64,000 nucleotides of DNA from Trichomonas vaginalis G3 (GCF_026262505.1 NC_067207.1:18940082-19004081); one strand, 5' to 3'; counted from the first letter of the stretch, positions 10,555 through 19,780 are shown. The notes: generated by a model not told the origin, from the sequence alone. A program made the numbers and translations.

Positions 10555-11740
10555 ATGGGTTTATTTGGCGCATTAGCAGGAGTTGCATCCAGATTTTTGC
10601 CCGCAGTGGGAACAATAGCCAGAGGTGTATTTGGAGTTGGAAGGAAGATTTTGAGTACATTAGGTATACTTAAAGAGAAAGCACAACCTATTATACAAAC
10701 TGTACAGAAAGGTTAGGATGTAGCACGAGATGCAACAAATCTTATTCCAATCCTGAAACAAGAGGAAAGTTCAAGGATGGATGGACAATGTTAGGAAGAC
10801 AAGCAGGAAACTATTATAACAAAGCAAATGACTACTATAACCAAGCAGGACACTATATGGACCAAGTGAAAGATTCTTTACACAGTAGGATATAACCATG
10901 CACAACAATGGTAAACAATAACCAACCTCAACCGCCTCAAACGTGGGGAATGTAAAGTTTTTTACTGAGATGAAATGAACAATACAGCATTGAGACAAAT
11001 GGGTTCAAGATGGATTTGTCGGCTTCCAGCAGTTAACCACGTGTTTGTCAAGTTCTTCCTATACCTCAGGAAGTTTTAGACCGACTTAAAAACAACAACA
11101 ACCAGTTGAAAACAAAACAAACTAAAATTTTTTAACTGAGATGAAATGACCGAAGAAGTTGAAACGGTAGATTTGACACCACAAACAAAAAGTTCAGAAC
11201 ATTGTCAAAACCTGTCAAAGAACTTACAGATGAAGAGAAAAATTCAATAATAGAAGTGCCAGGTCTGGAAATACAAACCCTAACTACAAAGTCACTTTTC
11301 ATAAAAAATGGAACGGCTAGTATCTCAAAAAAGAAAACAGACTCTCACAAATAAAATATTGAAGTCTGAAGGAGCTTTGAGACAACAGATGGAAAAGTTT
11401 ACTTCACTGACCAACAGTTCATTATAGAAACATCTCATTGACTTAGAGTCGAAATATTCTAAACTTTACAACAACAAACAAAAGTTGAAAGGAAAACAAA
11501 AACAAATGGCATATGATATTTATGAAGATGTTGACGACACAACTGTTCCTGCAAGTGAAGTAAAGTCAGAGAAACCGAAAAGTGACGAAAAACGATAGAA
11601 GAAGAAAAACCAAAAAACTGAAGATAAACCAAAACCAAAGTTTAGTTTGGAAACTAAACCAAGTCAACCTTCATTAGCTGGTATGGGTTGGCGTCAAAGA
11701 CTTATGGCAGCAGGCGGTTATGTAAAGTAAAGAAAAAAAT
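10555..11740 (+). pseudogene. Row of decayed small structural-type genes
   Basis: Several short rightward coding pieces follow each other. The first (MGLFGALAGVASRFLPAVGT, then a Gly/Val-rich helix) is hydrophobic and amphipathic, like membrane-active minor capsid peptides of adenovirus pVI type. Two later pieces share the leader ACTGAGATGAAATGA (near 10965 and 11140). The last piece is Lys/Glu/Pro-rich and ends SLAGMGWRQRLMAAGGYVK at about 11,730. The row is broken in several places. Functions are inferred from composition only. Confidence 0.45.
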
Positions 11741-11761
11741 TATTTTTTTATTTTTATAAAA

Positions 11762-13019
11762 ATGCCCCATATAGAATGGACAGAAAGTCTGCTAGAATAA
11801 AAGCAGAGTTGCAAAGATATGGTTGAGAGTTTCGAAGAAGTTTAAATATAGGAAGGGAAGACACATAAAAGTCTATGACAAATTGTCTGGTCTTCGCTAC
11901 GAAATGGATTTGGAAACAGCACGTGCAAATTATCCAAACAGACTAGAGAGGTTAGAAGAAGAACGTCTTATGGACATGCCTTTCGATGTGTTAAACATTG
12001 CATGAAGTAAAAATTTATTTTTAAAAAGTGACATTTTTTAATTTTATTTGAAATGTACGCTGAGTTTGTTGGAGAAGACCGTTGGGAAACTTGTTTGTTA
12101 GATGAGAAATATGAAATGGCATACCATTTTAAACAATATATTTTACATATATTAAATGTTTCAGGCTGAAAAACAAAGAACAAAAGTAGCAGATACAAAA
12201 CCGTTAGACTATATCTTTACAAATGCTGGTAGGACTATTTCAGATGAAGAAATTTCATCCCGAGTTACAGGTTTGACTATCCAATTCGTTGGCTTCAAAG
12301 TCCTTCAATGCAAAGGCAATAGGATTTAGAAGAGTTTTGTTTTCAAATAGAACTAACGCATTTATGTTCGCAGTATATTTTCATGGGCAGTATAAAGGGT
12401 CCTGATGGTCTAATAGACAAATTTGACGAAATGAGAATCTTTACAGTTCGTTCAGACGAAAGTCTTGAAGAAAACTCTAAATGACTTTCAAAACTCAAAT
12501 GAACAAATATTATTGGGAATTTCAAGAAAAATACGACTCTTTATACTAAATGGAACATACTATCTGAAACTAGAATATGACAAGATGAACTCCACCGTTT
12601 CATTTCAAAAGATTGAAATTAACCCTCCAAGAGATACAGAGTTTTTTTATTTGGAAAGTAGACAAACGTTCTTGGGCACAATTTTCTTCGGTTACTAAAC
12701 CAGAACGAACCATTACCACCAGATGGTCCATTTCAATTTATACTTCCACCAGCAGATTTGACGTTTATAGAAACGTGTTTGACCCTCAAAATGTTATGTG
12801 TCATGCACAGTTTCAGTTCAAGCAACAATAGTTTTCTATGTATTGGTAAGGACTTTTATGACTTTGCTTCTAAATTCTACGAACCACCTAGTAACAGTTT
12901 CTGACTTTCAAGTTTGGTTCACAACAAATGGTGTGCAACATATTATTCCATTGTACTATGACTTTTATCTCGAATTGTCTTTCATATATAACTACGGAAA
13001 AGTGCTGAAAAAGTATTGA
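11762..13019 (+). pseudogene. Decayed Maverick gene row of unknown function
   Basis: Rightward coding pieces include a basic one (FKYRKGRHIKVYDKLSG, followed by a helical stretch ending near 12,005), a short one starting ATG 12052 behind TTTTATTTGAA, and a longer one beginning at 12,158 (FQAEKQRTKVADTKPLDY). The last piece could be a minor virion protein given its place after the integrase, but no motif supports this. The row is broken in several places and ends just before the palindrome at 13041. Confidence 0.4.
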
Positions 13020-13040
13020 AAATAATGTTTATGTTAGCAT

Positions 13041-13052
13041 GTTAGATCTAAC
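13041..13052. promoter_or_regulatory. AGATCT palindrome GTTAGATCTAAC after the left gene row
   Basis: The palindrome sits about 22 bp beyond the end of coding at 13,019, flanked by further GTTAG and CTAAC half-sites (the right side continues ACACGTTTTCTAAC). It matches the post-stop pattern seen elsewhere in the element. Confidence 0.55.
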
Positions 13053-13154
13053 ACGTTTTCTAACCACTTTTCTAACATCGTAGAAAACTCATGAAAACAA
13101 TTTATTTTTGACACTTTCACAAAAAACATAAAAAAGTGCAGTTAAACGTTAAGG

Positions 13155-13520
13155 TTTACTGAACTGGTTGGATGTCGCCTTCACAGGTTATGAAGAACGG
13201 TTGTCCTGAGAAGTGGAACAGTGCTCTGAGAATTTGTATAATTCGTGGAATTGGACTCTCTCTGTTTGGAAGTAGTATCCAAGGACGCTTGGCAAAGAAC
13301 TTTATAATGGCTTCCTTCTTTGCTTGCTTTATGTCGTCGTAGGCTGTCCGTCTGGTACCTCAATTGGAATTCCAGTCGAAGTCTCGAGATTCAAGGCAGC
13401 CCTTCCAGAAATAGTGGTGAACTTGACCTTGGGCTTCATGACCTTGCGCAAGTAGTCTTTTACGCAGTCGTTAAGTTCAATTAGGTAAATTGCCTCGTCG
13501 GTAGGTTCGACCTCGACCAT
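13155..13520 (-). pseudogene. Leftward gene fragment with DEAIYLIEL motif
   Basis: Leftward coding pieces contain TDEAIYLIELNDCVKDYL and, further on, KRPWILLPNRESPIPRIIQ. A DEAIYLIEL segment recurs on the minus strand at 19,813-19,870, also beside a minisatellite, so the two are related modules. Base composition is less AT-rich than in the surrounding repeats. It looks broken. Function is unknown. Confidence 0.4.
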
Positions 13521-13524
13521 TGCT

Positions 13525-13882
13525 ATGTCAGAAAAAGTACTGCTACTGTCAGAAAAAGTACTGCTACTGTCAGTAAAAGTACTGCTACTGTCAGTAAAAG
13601 TACTGCTACTGTCAGTAAAAGTACTGCTACTGTCAGTAAAAAGTACTGCTACTGTCAGTAAAAGTACTGCCTGAGTAAAAAAAGGAAAATTTTGAGAGGG
13701 TTTTTCGACGATAAAGTACTGCTACTGTCAGTAAAAGTACTGCTACTGTCAGTAAAAGTACTGCTACTGTCAGTAAAAGCTGTACTGCTACTGTCAGAAA
13801 AAGTACTGCTACTGTCAGAAAAGTACTGCTACTGTCAGTAAAAAGTACTGCTACTGTCAGTAGCAGTACTGCTAGTAGCAGA
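13525..13882. repeat. 21-bp minisatellite (AGTACTGCTACTGTCAGTAAA type)
   Basis: About fourteen copies of a ~21-bp unit, AGTACTGCTACTGTCAG plus A-rich linker, run in two blocks separated by a unique 40-bp stretch near 13,672-13,712. Unit lengths vary by a base or so, so it is not a CRISPR array (no unique spacers). Confidence 0.9.
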
Positions 13883-13910
13883 GATTTTTATCGTTGTGGT
13901 CGACGGTTAA

Positions 13911-14219
13911 GCCACAAACGAATGTCCCACGTCCCACCAACCCAGTCCATTCCCAACAGAGGAACCTAAAGAACCACAACAGTCTCCTCAGCAACCTCAG
14001 TTCCAGCAAGTACCTCGAATTTCTACCAATTTCCATCAAGGTTACTACCCACCAAAGGCTTCCGAACTACCCTCCTCTGCCTATGCCTTACTTCCCAACC
14101 CTTGGATGTTCCAGCAAGCTCCACCCCAGCAATTCCAATCTCAATCCAAATCGAAGAGAGACCAAGAGTTCGAAGAAGGTCTGAACCGCTTACGCACGAG
14201 TATGCCACAGCTCAATTGA
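13911..14219 (+). pseudogene. Pro/Gln-rich C-terminal fragment
   Basis: An open frame rich in Pro, Gln and Ser (EPKEPQQSPQQPQFQQ, later PWMFQQAPPQQFQSQ) ends with a charged helix (KRDQEFEEGLNRLRTS) at TGA 14217-14219. It directly follows the minisatellite. A Pro/Gln-ended frame likewise follows the second minisatellite and ends at 20,292. Fragment only; function unknown. Confidence 0.4.
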
Positions 14220-14362
14220 GAGAAAGTTGTTCCCGGACCCAAAAATAATGTTTAGGGTAGATGGTTAGATCTAACACGTTTTCTAACCTCATGAATTTTC
14301 ATGAATTTCCTTAAGATAGAAAAAATAAAGTTAGTTTTATTTTTTTATTTTGTATAAAAGAT

Positions 14363-14428
14363 ATGATTTCAGGGATTTTTTTGACGAAGTGTAAACCTTC
14401 ACTTCGTCAAAAAATAACAGTTATCTAA
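14363..14428 (+). other. Recurrent 21-codon mini-ORF in the tandem units
   Basis: ATGATTTCAGGG opens a 21-residue frame (MISGIFLTKCKPSLRQ...) ending in TAA. The same frame with the same length recurs at 14,886, 15,406 and 16,945. Its leader and first nine bases equal those of the real gene at 17,381, so it may be a remnant of a duplicated gene start, or a short peptide. The mini-ORF spans the TTTGACGAAGTG hairpin. Confidence 0.35.
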
Positions 14429-14460
14429 TGAAAAAGTGTCATTTTTTTCATTTGACGAGA

Positions 14461-14517
14461 ATGTCGGGTAGATGGTTAGATCTAACCTCATTTCTAACCT
14501 CATTTCTACCCTCTTGA
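14461..14517 (+). other. Recurrent 18-codon mini-ORF spanning the AGATCT palindrome
   Basis: ATGTCGGGTAGATGG opens an 18-residue frame (MSGRWLDLTSFL...) closed by TGA. It recurs at about 14,984 and 15,504, and at 17,044 in a diverged unit where the palindrome arm differs but the frame length is kept. It may be chance, since the underlying DNA is itself a 12-bp repeat. Confidence 0.25.
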
Positions 14518-15774
14518 ATTTGTCAAGACTTCTTCGTAAATGTTTTGTCAAGACTTCTTCGTAAATGTTTTGTCATGACTTCTTCGTAAATGTTTTGTCA
14601 TGACTTCTTCGTAAATGTTTTGTCATGACTTCTTCGTAATGAGTGTAAAGGACCCAAAAATATAATTTATGTTAGAATGTTAGATCTAACACGTTTTCTA
14701 ACACGTTTTCTAACATGGTCTAAAACTCTCGAAAATCATGAAATTTACACCAAAAATAAAGTTTATGTTAGAATGTTAGATCTAACACGTTTTCTAACCT
14801 CATTTCTACCCTCTTGAATTTTCATGAATTTCCTTAAGATAGAAAAAATAAAGTTAGTTTTATTTTTTTATTTTGTATAAAAGATATGATTTCAGGGATT
14901 TTTTTGACGAAGTGTAAACCTTCACTTCGTCAAAAAATAACAGTTATCTAATGAAAAAGTGTCATTTTTTTCATTTGACGAGAATGTCGGGTAGATGGTT
15001 AGATCTAACCTCATTTCTAACCTCATTTCTACCCTCTTGAATTTGTCAAGACTCTTCGTAAATGTTTTGTCAGACTTCTTCGTAAATGTTTTGTCATGAC
15101 TTCTTCGTAAATGTTTTGTCATGACTTCTTCGTAAATGTTTTGTCATGACTTCTTCGTAATGAGTGTAAAGGACCCAAAAATATAATTTATGTTAGAATG
15201 TTAGATCTAACACGTTTTTAACACGTTTTCTAACATGGTCTAAAACTCTCGAAAATCATGAAATTTACACCAAAAATAAAGTTTATGTTAGAATGTTAGA
15301 TCTAACACGTTTTCTAACCTCATTTCTACCCTCTTGAATTTTCATGAATTTCCTTAAGATAGAAAAAATAAAGTTAGTTTTATTTTTTTATTTTGTATAA
15401 AAGATATGATTTCAGGGATTTTTTTGACGAAGTGTAAACCTTCACTTCGTCAAAAAATAACAGTTATCTAATGAAAAAGTGTCATTTTTTTCATTTGACG
15501 AGAATGTCGGGTAGATGGTTAGATCTAACCTCATTTCTAACCTCATTTCTACCCTCTTGAATTTGTCAAGACTTCTTCGTAAATGTTTTGTCAAGACTTC
15601 TTCGTAAATGTTTTGTCATGACTTCTTCGTAAATGTTTTGTCATGACTTCTTCGTAAATGTTTTTTCACCTCTTTTTTCACCCTCTTGAATTTTCATGAA
15701 TTTCCTTAAGACAGAAAAAATAACGTTAGTTTTATTTTTTTTTCTAACTTTTTATCTTGTAGGTAAGAACAGAA

Positions 15775-16437
15775 ATGTCAGTCGAAGCAAAAACATTCAC
15801 TAACAAATCTAATGGCGAAACATTCACAAAAGGCACTTATAACGGTATTGAAGTCTTACGTAGAGACAAGGATGGTTACATTAATGCAACAAATATGTGT
15901 CAGCAGTTTAGGAAAGACTTTAGAAAGTTGTTGGAAAATAAGTCCTGGGAAGAGTATTATAAGGCATTTTGTGAAGAATATAGCAACCGCCGGAATTCCG
16001 ACGGTTGCTTTTTATACAAAATTCATGCAGGAATTCCTGATGAAATCAAACAGGTTAGAGGAACGTATGTAGACCCAAGACTTATAAACTATATAGCAAT
16101 GTGGGCTTCTCCAAAATATTGCATAGCAGTTGGAAAAATTATGGACTCCATAGACAAGAAAGTTCATGAGAAGTTAGATGAAGAAGAACTCGAAGATACA
16201 GTAGAGAATGCTAAACCTTTGTTTGAAGAAGAAGTTGGAAAAATGTGCGAAAAACAATTAGAACATGAACGTGAGATATGTTATGGTTATAGAAATTCTC
16301 CATACGAACTAGACCAATGGGAACAAGAAGATTTAAAGAGAGAATTTAGAAAATATGAACTCGCTAAGATAGCATTTGAAGCTGCAGAAAAGAAGTTAAA
16401 AGTTTGGGGTTGTTTTGTACAAAAATATTGTGAGTAA
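15775..16437 (+). CDS. KilA-N domain protein, 220 aa
   Basis: KilA-N proteins are DNA-binding proteins of large DNA viruses and phages. The fold's signature is clear: an N-terminal strand region with DKDGYINATNMCQQF (residues 32-45) and the second half RGTYVDPRLINYIAMWASPKY around residues 95-115. The rest is helical and acidic (LDEEELEDTVENAKP), without a recognised second domain. ATG 15775 follows a T-rich leader of the local type. Codons 70-78 encode a GC-rich hairpin (see finding). A relative lies at 18,956. A role in regulating element genes through the nearby palindromes is inference. The gene looks whole. Confidence 0.85.
   Translation: MSVEAKTFTNKSNGETFTKGTYNGIEVLRRDKDGYINATNMCQQFRKDFRKLLENKSWEEYYKAFCEEYSNRRNSDGCFLYKIHAGIPDEIKQVRGTYVDPRLINYIAMWASPKYCIAVGKIMDSIDKKVHEKLDEEELEDTVENAKPLFEEEVGKMCEKQLEHEREICYGYRNSPYELDQWEQEDLKREFRKYELAKIAFEAAEKKLKVWGCFVQKYCE
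15982..16009 (+). other. GC-rich terminator-like hairpin inside the KilA-N gene
   Basis: Arms AGCAACCG and CGGTTGCT enclose the inner palindrome CGGAATTCCG and are followed by TTTTT, so the stretch looks like a bacterial intrinsic terminator although it is in-frame coding. Neighbouring DNA is far less GC-rich. Confidence 0.5.
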
Positions 16438-16439
16438 AT

Positions 16440-17380
16440 GAACCATTTATTTTTATTGAATTCACCAAAAATAAAGTTTATGTTAGAATGTTAGATCTCA
16501 CCTGTTTTCTCACCTGTTTTCTAACATGGTCTAAAACTCTCGAAAATCATGAAATTTACACCAAAAATATAATTTATGTTAGCATGTTAGATCTCACCTG
16601 TTTTCTCACCTGTTTTTTCACCTCTTGAATTTGTCATGACTTCTTCGTAAATGTTTTGTCAAGACTTCATCGTAATGAGTGTAAAGGACCCAAAAATAAT
16701 GTTTAGGTGAAGAGGTGAGATCTCACCTGTTTTTTCACCTCTTTTTTCACCTCTTGAATTTGTCATGAATTTTCCCGAAATAAAAAATAAAGTTAGTTTT
16801 ATTTTATTTATTTTGTATTTTTTTGTATGTAAAGACATGATTTCAGGGATTTTTTTTGACGAAGTGTAAACCTTCACTTCGTCAAAAAATAACAGTTATC
16901 TAATGAAAAAGTGTCATTTTTTTGTATTTTTTTGTATAAAAGATATGATTTCAGGGATTTTTTTGACGAAGTGTAAACCTTCACTTCGTCAAAAAATAAC
17001 AGTTATCTAATGAAAAAGTGTCATTTTTTTGTATTTGACGAGAATGTCGGGTAGATGGTTAGATCTCACCTGTTTTTTCACCTCTTTTTTCACCTCTTGA
17101 ATTTTCATGACTTCTTCGTAAATGTTTTGTCAAGACTTCTTCGTAAATGTTTTTTCACCTCTTTTTTCACCTCTTGAATTTTCATGACTTCTTCGTAAAT
17201 GTTTTGTCAAGACTTCTTCGTAATGAGTGTAAAGGACCCAAAAATATAATTTAGGTGAAGAGGTGAGATCTCACCTGTTTTTTCACCTCATTTCTACCCT
17301 CTTGAATTTTCATGAATTTTCCCGAAATAAAAAATAAAGTTAGTTTTATTTTTTTTATTTTTTTATTTTGTATAAAAGAT
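16440..17380. repeat. Second repeat block, GGTGAGATCTCACC-type palindromes
   Basis: This block repeats the components of 14,220-15,720, but most AGATCT palindromes here have GGTGA/TCACC arms. Perfect 16-bp versions AGGTGAGATCTCACCT lie at 16,713-16,728 and 17,261-17,276, and mixed-arm versions near 16,490, 16,585 and 17,060. Two TTTGACGAAGTG hairpins (near 16,855 and 16,965) and 26-bp TTCTTCGTAAATG repeats are present. The final T-rich leader TATAAAAGAT leads into the gene at 17,381. Confidence 0.8.
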
Positions 17381-18319
17381 ATGATTTCAACAATCGGCAC
17401 AACAACAATTCAAACAACAGCACCAAACTCGTTAGTCATGAATCCTATGTCAATGTTAGTAGAAATGAAAAGCTTCATTCCTTCTTCATATACTTTTGAA
17501 ACAGAAATCCAGAAGATAAAGCAAGAACTTTTAACAAGTAATTTAGACTGTAGTGCGAAAGATGAAACAAATGAACAGTATCTTTATGAAATGCAGGACC
17601 TCATCGACCATTTACCCAAATTGCCTGAAATCCAACAACAAAAACTCACTATTCCTGAATTCGATGAAATAGAAGTGAAACCAACTGACTCAGTAGAAAT
17701 AAAGAAGTTCATACGAAAGGTAAACTATGAGTTTCTAGGATTTCATTGCAACCATAAGGTTATGGACAAAGATTGCGACATGGTATATAAGAACATCTCT
17801 GACATATATAAATCTGAAGAATTTAAGACCTACGACAACTTTGTTTCGTTAGTTGCTGAATGTGTTTGGGAAATAAGAGATGAAGATAGAAGAGGTAAAG
17901 TATGGAATAAACAGATAAAACCAGCAACTTTTGAGTTAAAGAAAACCATTGACGCTTTAGTTGTTTTAGCAGGTAAGGTTTCAGAATATAACGCAAAAAT
18001 GAACCCGCAATGTTCTAAATGTAAAGCAGCAATGAGGAGATATAACTACTCCGTCAAAGAGATAGAAAGAATGAGAAACGACTATGCAGACTTAAAGAAA
18101 GAAGCAGAAAAACCAGCAGAAGATAAAATGGACATGTTAGAATTTCTGAACAAAAACTATCCAACAGCAGAAGATTTCCTTCTATCTGACGTCAAGAAGA
18201 AATATAAAGAAACCTTCGGTATCGTTAAAACATTCGATGTACTAAAAGAAGAAATAGAGGCTACAAAACTGTTTAAAGTCATGAACCATCGCAACATATA
18301 CCATGTAAAACGCTTGTAA
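17381..18319 (+). CDS. Maverick protein of unknown function, 312 aa
   Basis: I chose ATG 17381 because it follows TTTTGTATAAAAGAT, the leader shared with the repeat units; the frame is open further upstream but only through T-rich leader. The protein is mostly helical. Features include ILE/LEU-poor charged stretches, a CNHKVMDKDC segment and a NPQCSKCKAAMRR segment (four Cys in all, possibly metal-binding), then a coiled-coil stretch (VKEIERMRNDYADLKKEAEK) and a C-terminus ending YHVKRL. The last ~55 codons recur as a fragment at 18,514-18,683. The family is not recognised. The gene looks whole. Confidence 0.65.
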   Translation: MISTIGTTTIQTTAPNSLVMNPMSMLVEMKSFIPSSYTFETEIQKIKQELLTSNLDCSAKDETNEQYLYEMQDLIDHLPKLPEIQQQKLTIPEFDEIEVKPTDSVEIKKFIRKVNYEFLGFHCNHKVMDKDCDMVYKNISDIYKSEEFKTYDNFVSLVAECVWEIRDEDRRGKVWNKQIKPATFELKKTIDALVVLAGKVSEYNAKMNPQCSKCKAAMRRYNYSVKEIERMRNDYADLKKEAEKPAEDKMDMLEFLNKNYPTAEDFLLSDVKKKYKETFGIVKTFDVLKEEIEATKLFKVMNHRNIYHVKRL

Positions 18320-18900
18320 ATAGTTATGTTAGAAAAGAGGTTAGAAAACGTGTTAGATCTAACATGTTAACATAAACTTTATTTTTGCTGAATTCAGCAC
18401 AAATTTCATGAGTTTTGTGTGTTTTAGACCATGTTAGAAAAGAGGTTAGAAAACGTGTTAGATCTAACATGCTAACATAAAATATATTTTTGGTCATTTA
18501 CAATGAAGTCTTGACAAAAACTATCCAACAGCAGAAGATTTCCTTCTATCTGACGTCAAGAAGAAATATAAAGAAACTTTCGGCATTGTTAAAACATTCG
18601 ATGTACTAAAAGAAGAAATAGAAGCTACAAAACTGTTTAAAGTCTCACGAATTCATAACGTTTACCATGTAAAACGCTTATAAAATAACTGGGGTAGAAA
18701 AGAGGGTAGAAATGAGGTTAGATCTAACCATCTACCCTAAAATATATTTTTGCTGAATTCAGCAACAAAAATCATGAGTTTTGTGTGTTTTAGACCATGT
18801 TAGAAAAGAGGTTAGAAAATGTGTTAGATCTAACATGCTAACATAAACTTTATTTTTGCTGAAAAATGACCAAATTTCATGAATTTCCTTAAGATAGAAA
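18320..18900. repeat. Palindrome block in inverted orientation
   Basis: After the stop at 18,319 come TGTTAGATCTAACA at 18,351-18,364, 18,456-18,469 and 18,822-18,835, and GGTTAGATCTAACC at 18,716-18,729. Their flanks (GTTAGAAAAGAGGTTAGAAAA before, ACATAAACTTTATTTTTG after) are the reverse complement of the flanks in the 13-17 kb blocks. The gene at 17,381 is thus bracketed by inverted copies. Confidence 0.75.
18514..18683 (+). pseudogene. Duplicated 3' end of the 17,381 gene
   Basis: This stretch repeats the last ~55 codons of the 312-residue gene, including its stop and the palindrome after it, with a few substitutions. It is a fragment only. The duplication unit evidently included gene end plus palindrome. 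Confidence 0.75.
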
Positions 18901-18955
18901 AAATAAAGTTAGTTTTATTTTTATTTATTTTTTTATTTTGTATGTAAGGACAGAT

Positions 18956-19780
18956 ATGTCAACAACAGAGAACACAACAACAGTTATAGTCCATGAAGCT
19001 ATAAATGAAGAATATGAGTGGGTTCAGTATAACAAACAACTCCGTCTCATTCGTTCGGTCAAAGACGATATGTACCAGATGCAAAGTATTTTGACAGCAT
19101 GTTTTGCTCCAGATACCAAACATACAGACGATTGGTTCAAAAACCAAAGCACACAAGAACTTTTGAGCGAAGCACAGCGAGACCGACTTTTTTCGGGGTC
19201 GCCTAAAACTCATGAAAATCGTAAAAATTTGCCAAATGGTTTGAGAGGTTGGTATGTACATAGACTTCTTGTAAATGCTGTTGCAATGTGGGCTTCGCCT
19301 CGTTATGCTTGGTATATTTACAGACTTCTTGACGAAATTCATAGACAAGAACGTGAAGAGATGGAAAAGAAACTTCAAGCAAAAGATGAAGTCATTGAAG
19401 CAAAAGACAAAAGCATTCAGAAAAGAATACCACGTTCGGTACCAAAAGGAAAGGAAAAGAACTATAAGTATATGATTTATACTGAAGAGTTGGAGAAAGA
19501 AGAAGACAGAGATATGGTTATGTTGCATTTAGTCAGAAGAAACAACAAAAGCTTTTACGACCTTGCTAAGATTTACAAATCTGACAGAAATTGGTTCTAT
19601 CGCGAAAACTTACCGATTTCAATGACACCGAATGAAGATGTGAAACAAATAGTTCAAGATACGTTACCTCAAACACACTATGATATTAAAGGTTGTACAA
19701 TACTTACATTCAAAGAAGACTTACCGCTACTGAAAGAAAAAATAACAGAGTATTTTGACAACTTCAAACAAGTAGGGTAA
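18956..19780 (+). CDS. KilA-N domain protein with C-terminal extension, 274 aa
   Basis: ATG 18956 follows TTTTGTATGTAAGGACAGAT, a leader resembling the one before the other KilA-N gene. Residues about 95-120 (LRGWYVHRLLVNAVAMWAS) carry the KilA-N second half. A charged helix follows (QEREEMEKKLQAKDEVIEAK), then a C-terminal domain with KYMIYTEELEKEEDRDMVML, resembling the extensions on poxvirus- and iridovirus-type KilA-N proteins. The N-terminal half is more diverged than in the 15,775 gene. A GC hairpin lies at 19,177-19,202, the same relative place as in its relative. Probably DNA-binding; the gene looks whole. Confidence 0.75.
   Translation: MSTTENTTTVIVHEAINEEYEWVQYNKQLRLIRSVKDDMYQMQSILTACFAPDTKHTDDWFKNQSTQELLSEAQRDRLFSGSPKTHENRKNLPNGLRGWYVHRLLVNAVAMWASPRYAWYIYRLLDEIHRQEREEMEKKLQAKDEVIEAKDKSIQKRIPRSVPKGKEKNYKYMIYTEELEKEEDRDMVMLHLVRRNNKSFYDLAKIYKSDRNWFYRENLPISMTPNEDVKQIVQDTLPQTHYDIKGCTILTFKEDLPLLKEKITEYFDNFKQVG
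19177..19202 (+). other. GC-rich hairpin inside the second KilA-N gene
   Basis: GCGAGACCGA and TCGGGGTCGC pair across a loop of six bases with about eight of ten pairs matching. It falls about 74 codons into the gene, close to the hairpin position (codon 70) in the 15,775 gene. Confidence 0.4.

Larger units (their letters stand above)
14220..15720. repeat. Block of ~520-bp tandem units with hairpins and palindromes
   Basis: Three units, with anchors at 14,311, 14,834 and 15,354 (spacing 523 and 520 bp), and a shorter partial unit share in order: a T-rich leader ending TATAAAAGATATGATTTCA; a hairpin with arms TTTGACGAAGTG and CACTTCGTCAAA; GGTTAGATCTAACC; four or five 26-bp repeats with GACTTCTTCGTAAATG; and two GTTAGATCTAAC palindromes. 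The last leader leads into the KilA-N gene at 15,775. No large gene lies here. Units are nearly identical, so amplification is recent. Confidence 0.85.

Noticed and set aside
13525-13882. Possible CRISPR-like array of short repeats
   Set aside because: Repeats are contiguous ~21-bp units without unique spacers, in eukaryotic DNA; a minisatellite explains them.
13000-18870. Telomere-like reading of GTTAG/CTAAC repeats
   Set aside because: Half-sites are spaced irregularly around AGATCT cores and alternate in orientation; there is no uniform telomeric array.
18959-19528. 189-residue leftward frame rich in Phe and Ile
   Set aside because: Antisense to the KilA-N gene; the sense strand carries the recognised domain.
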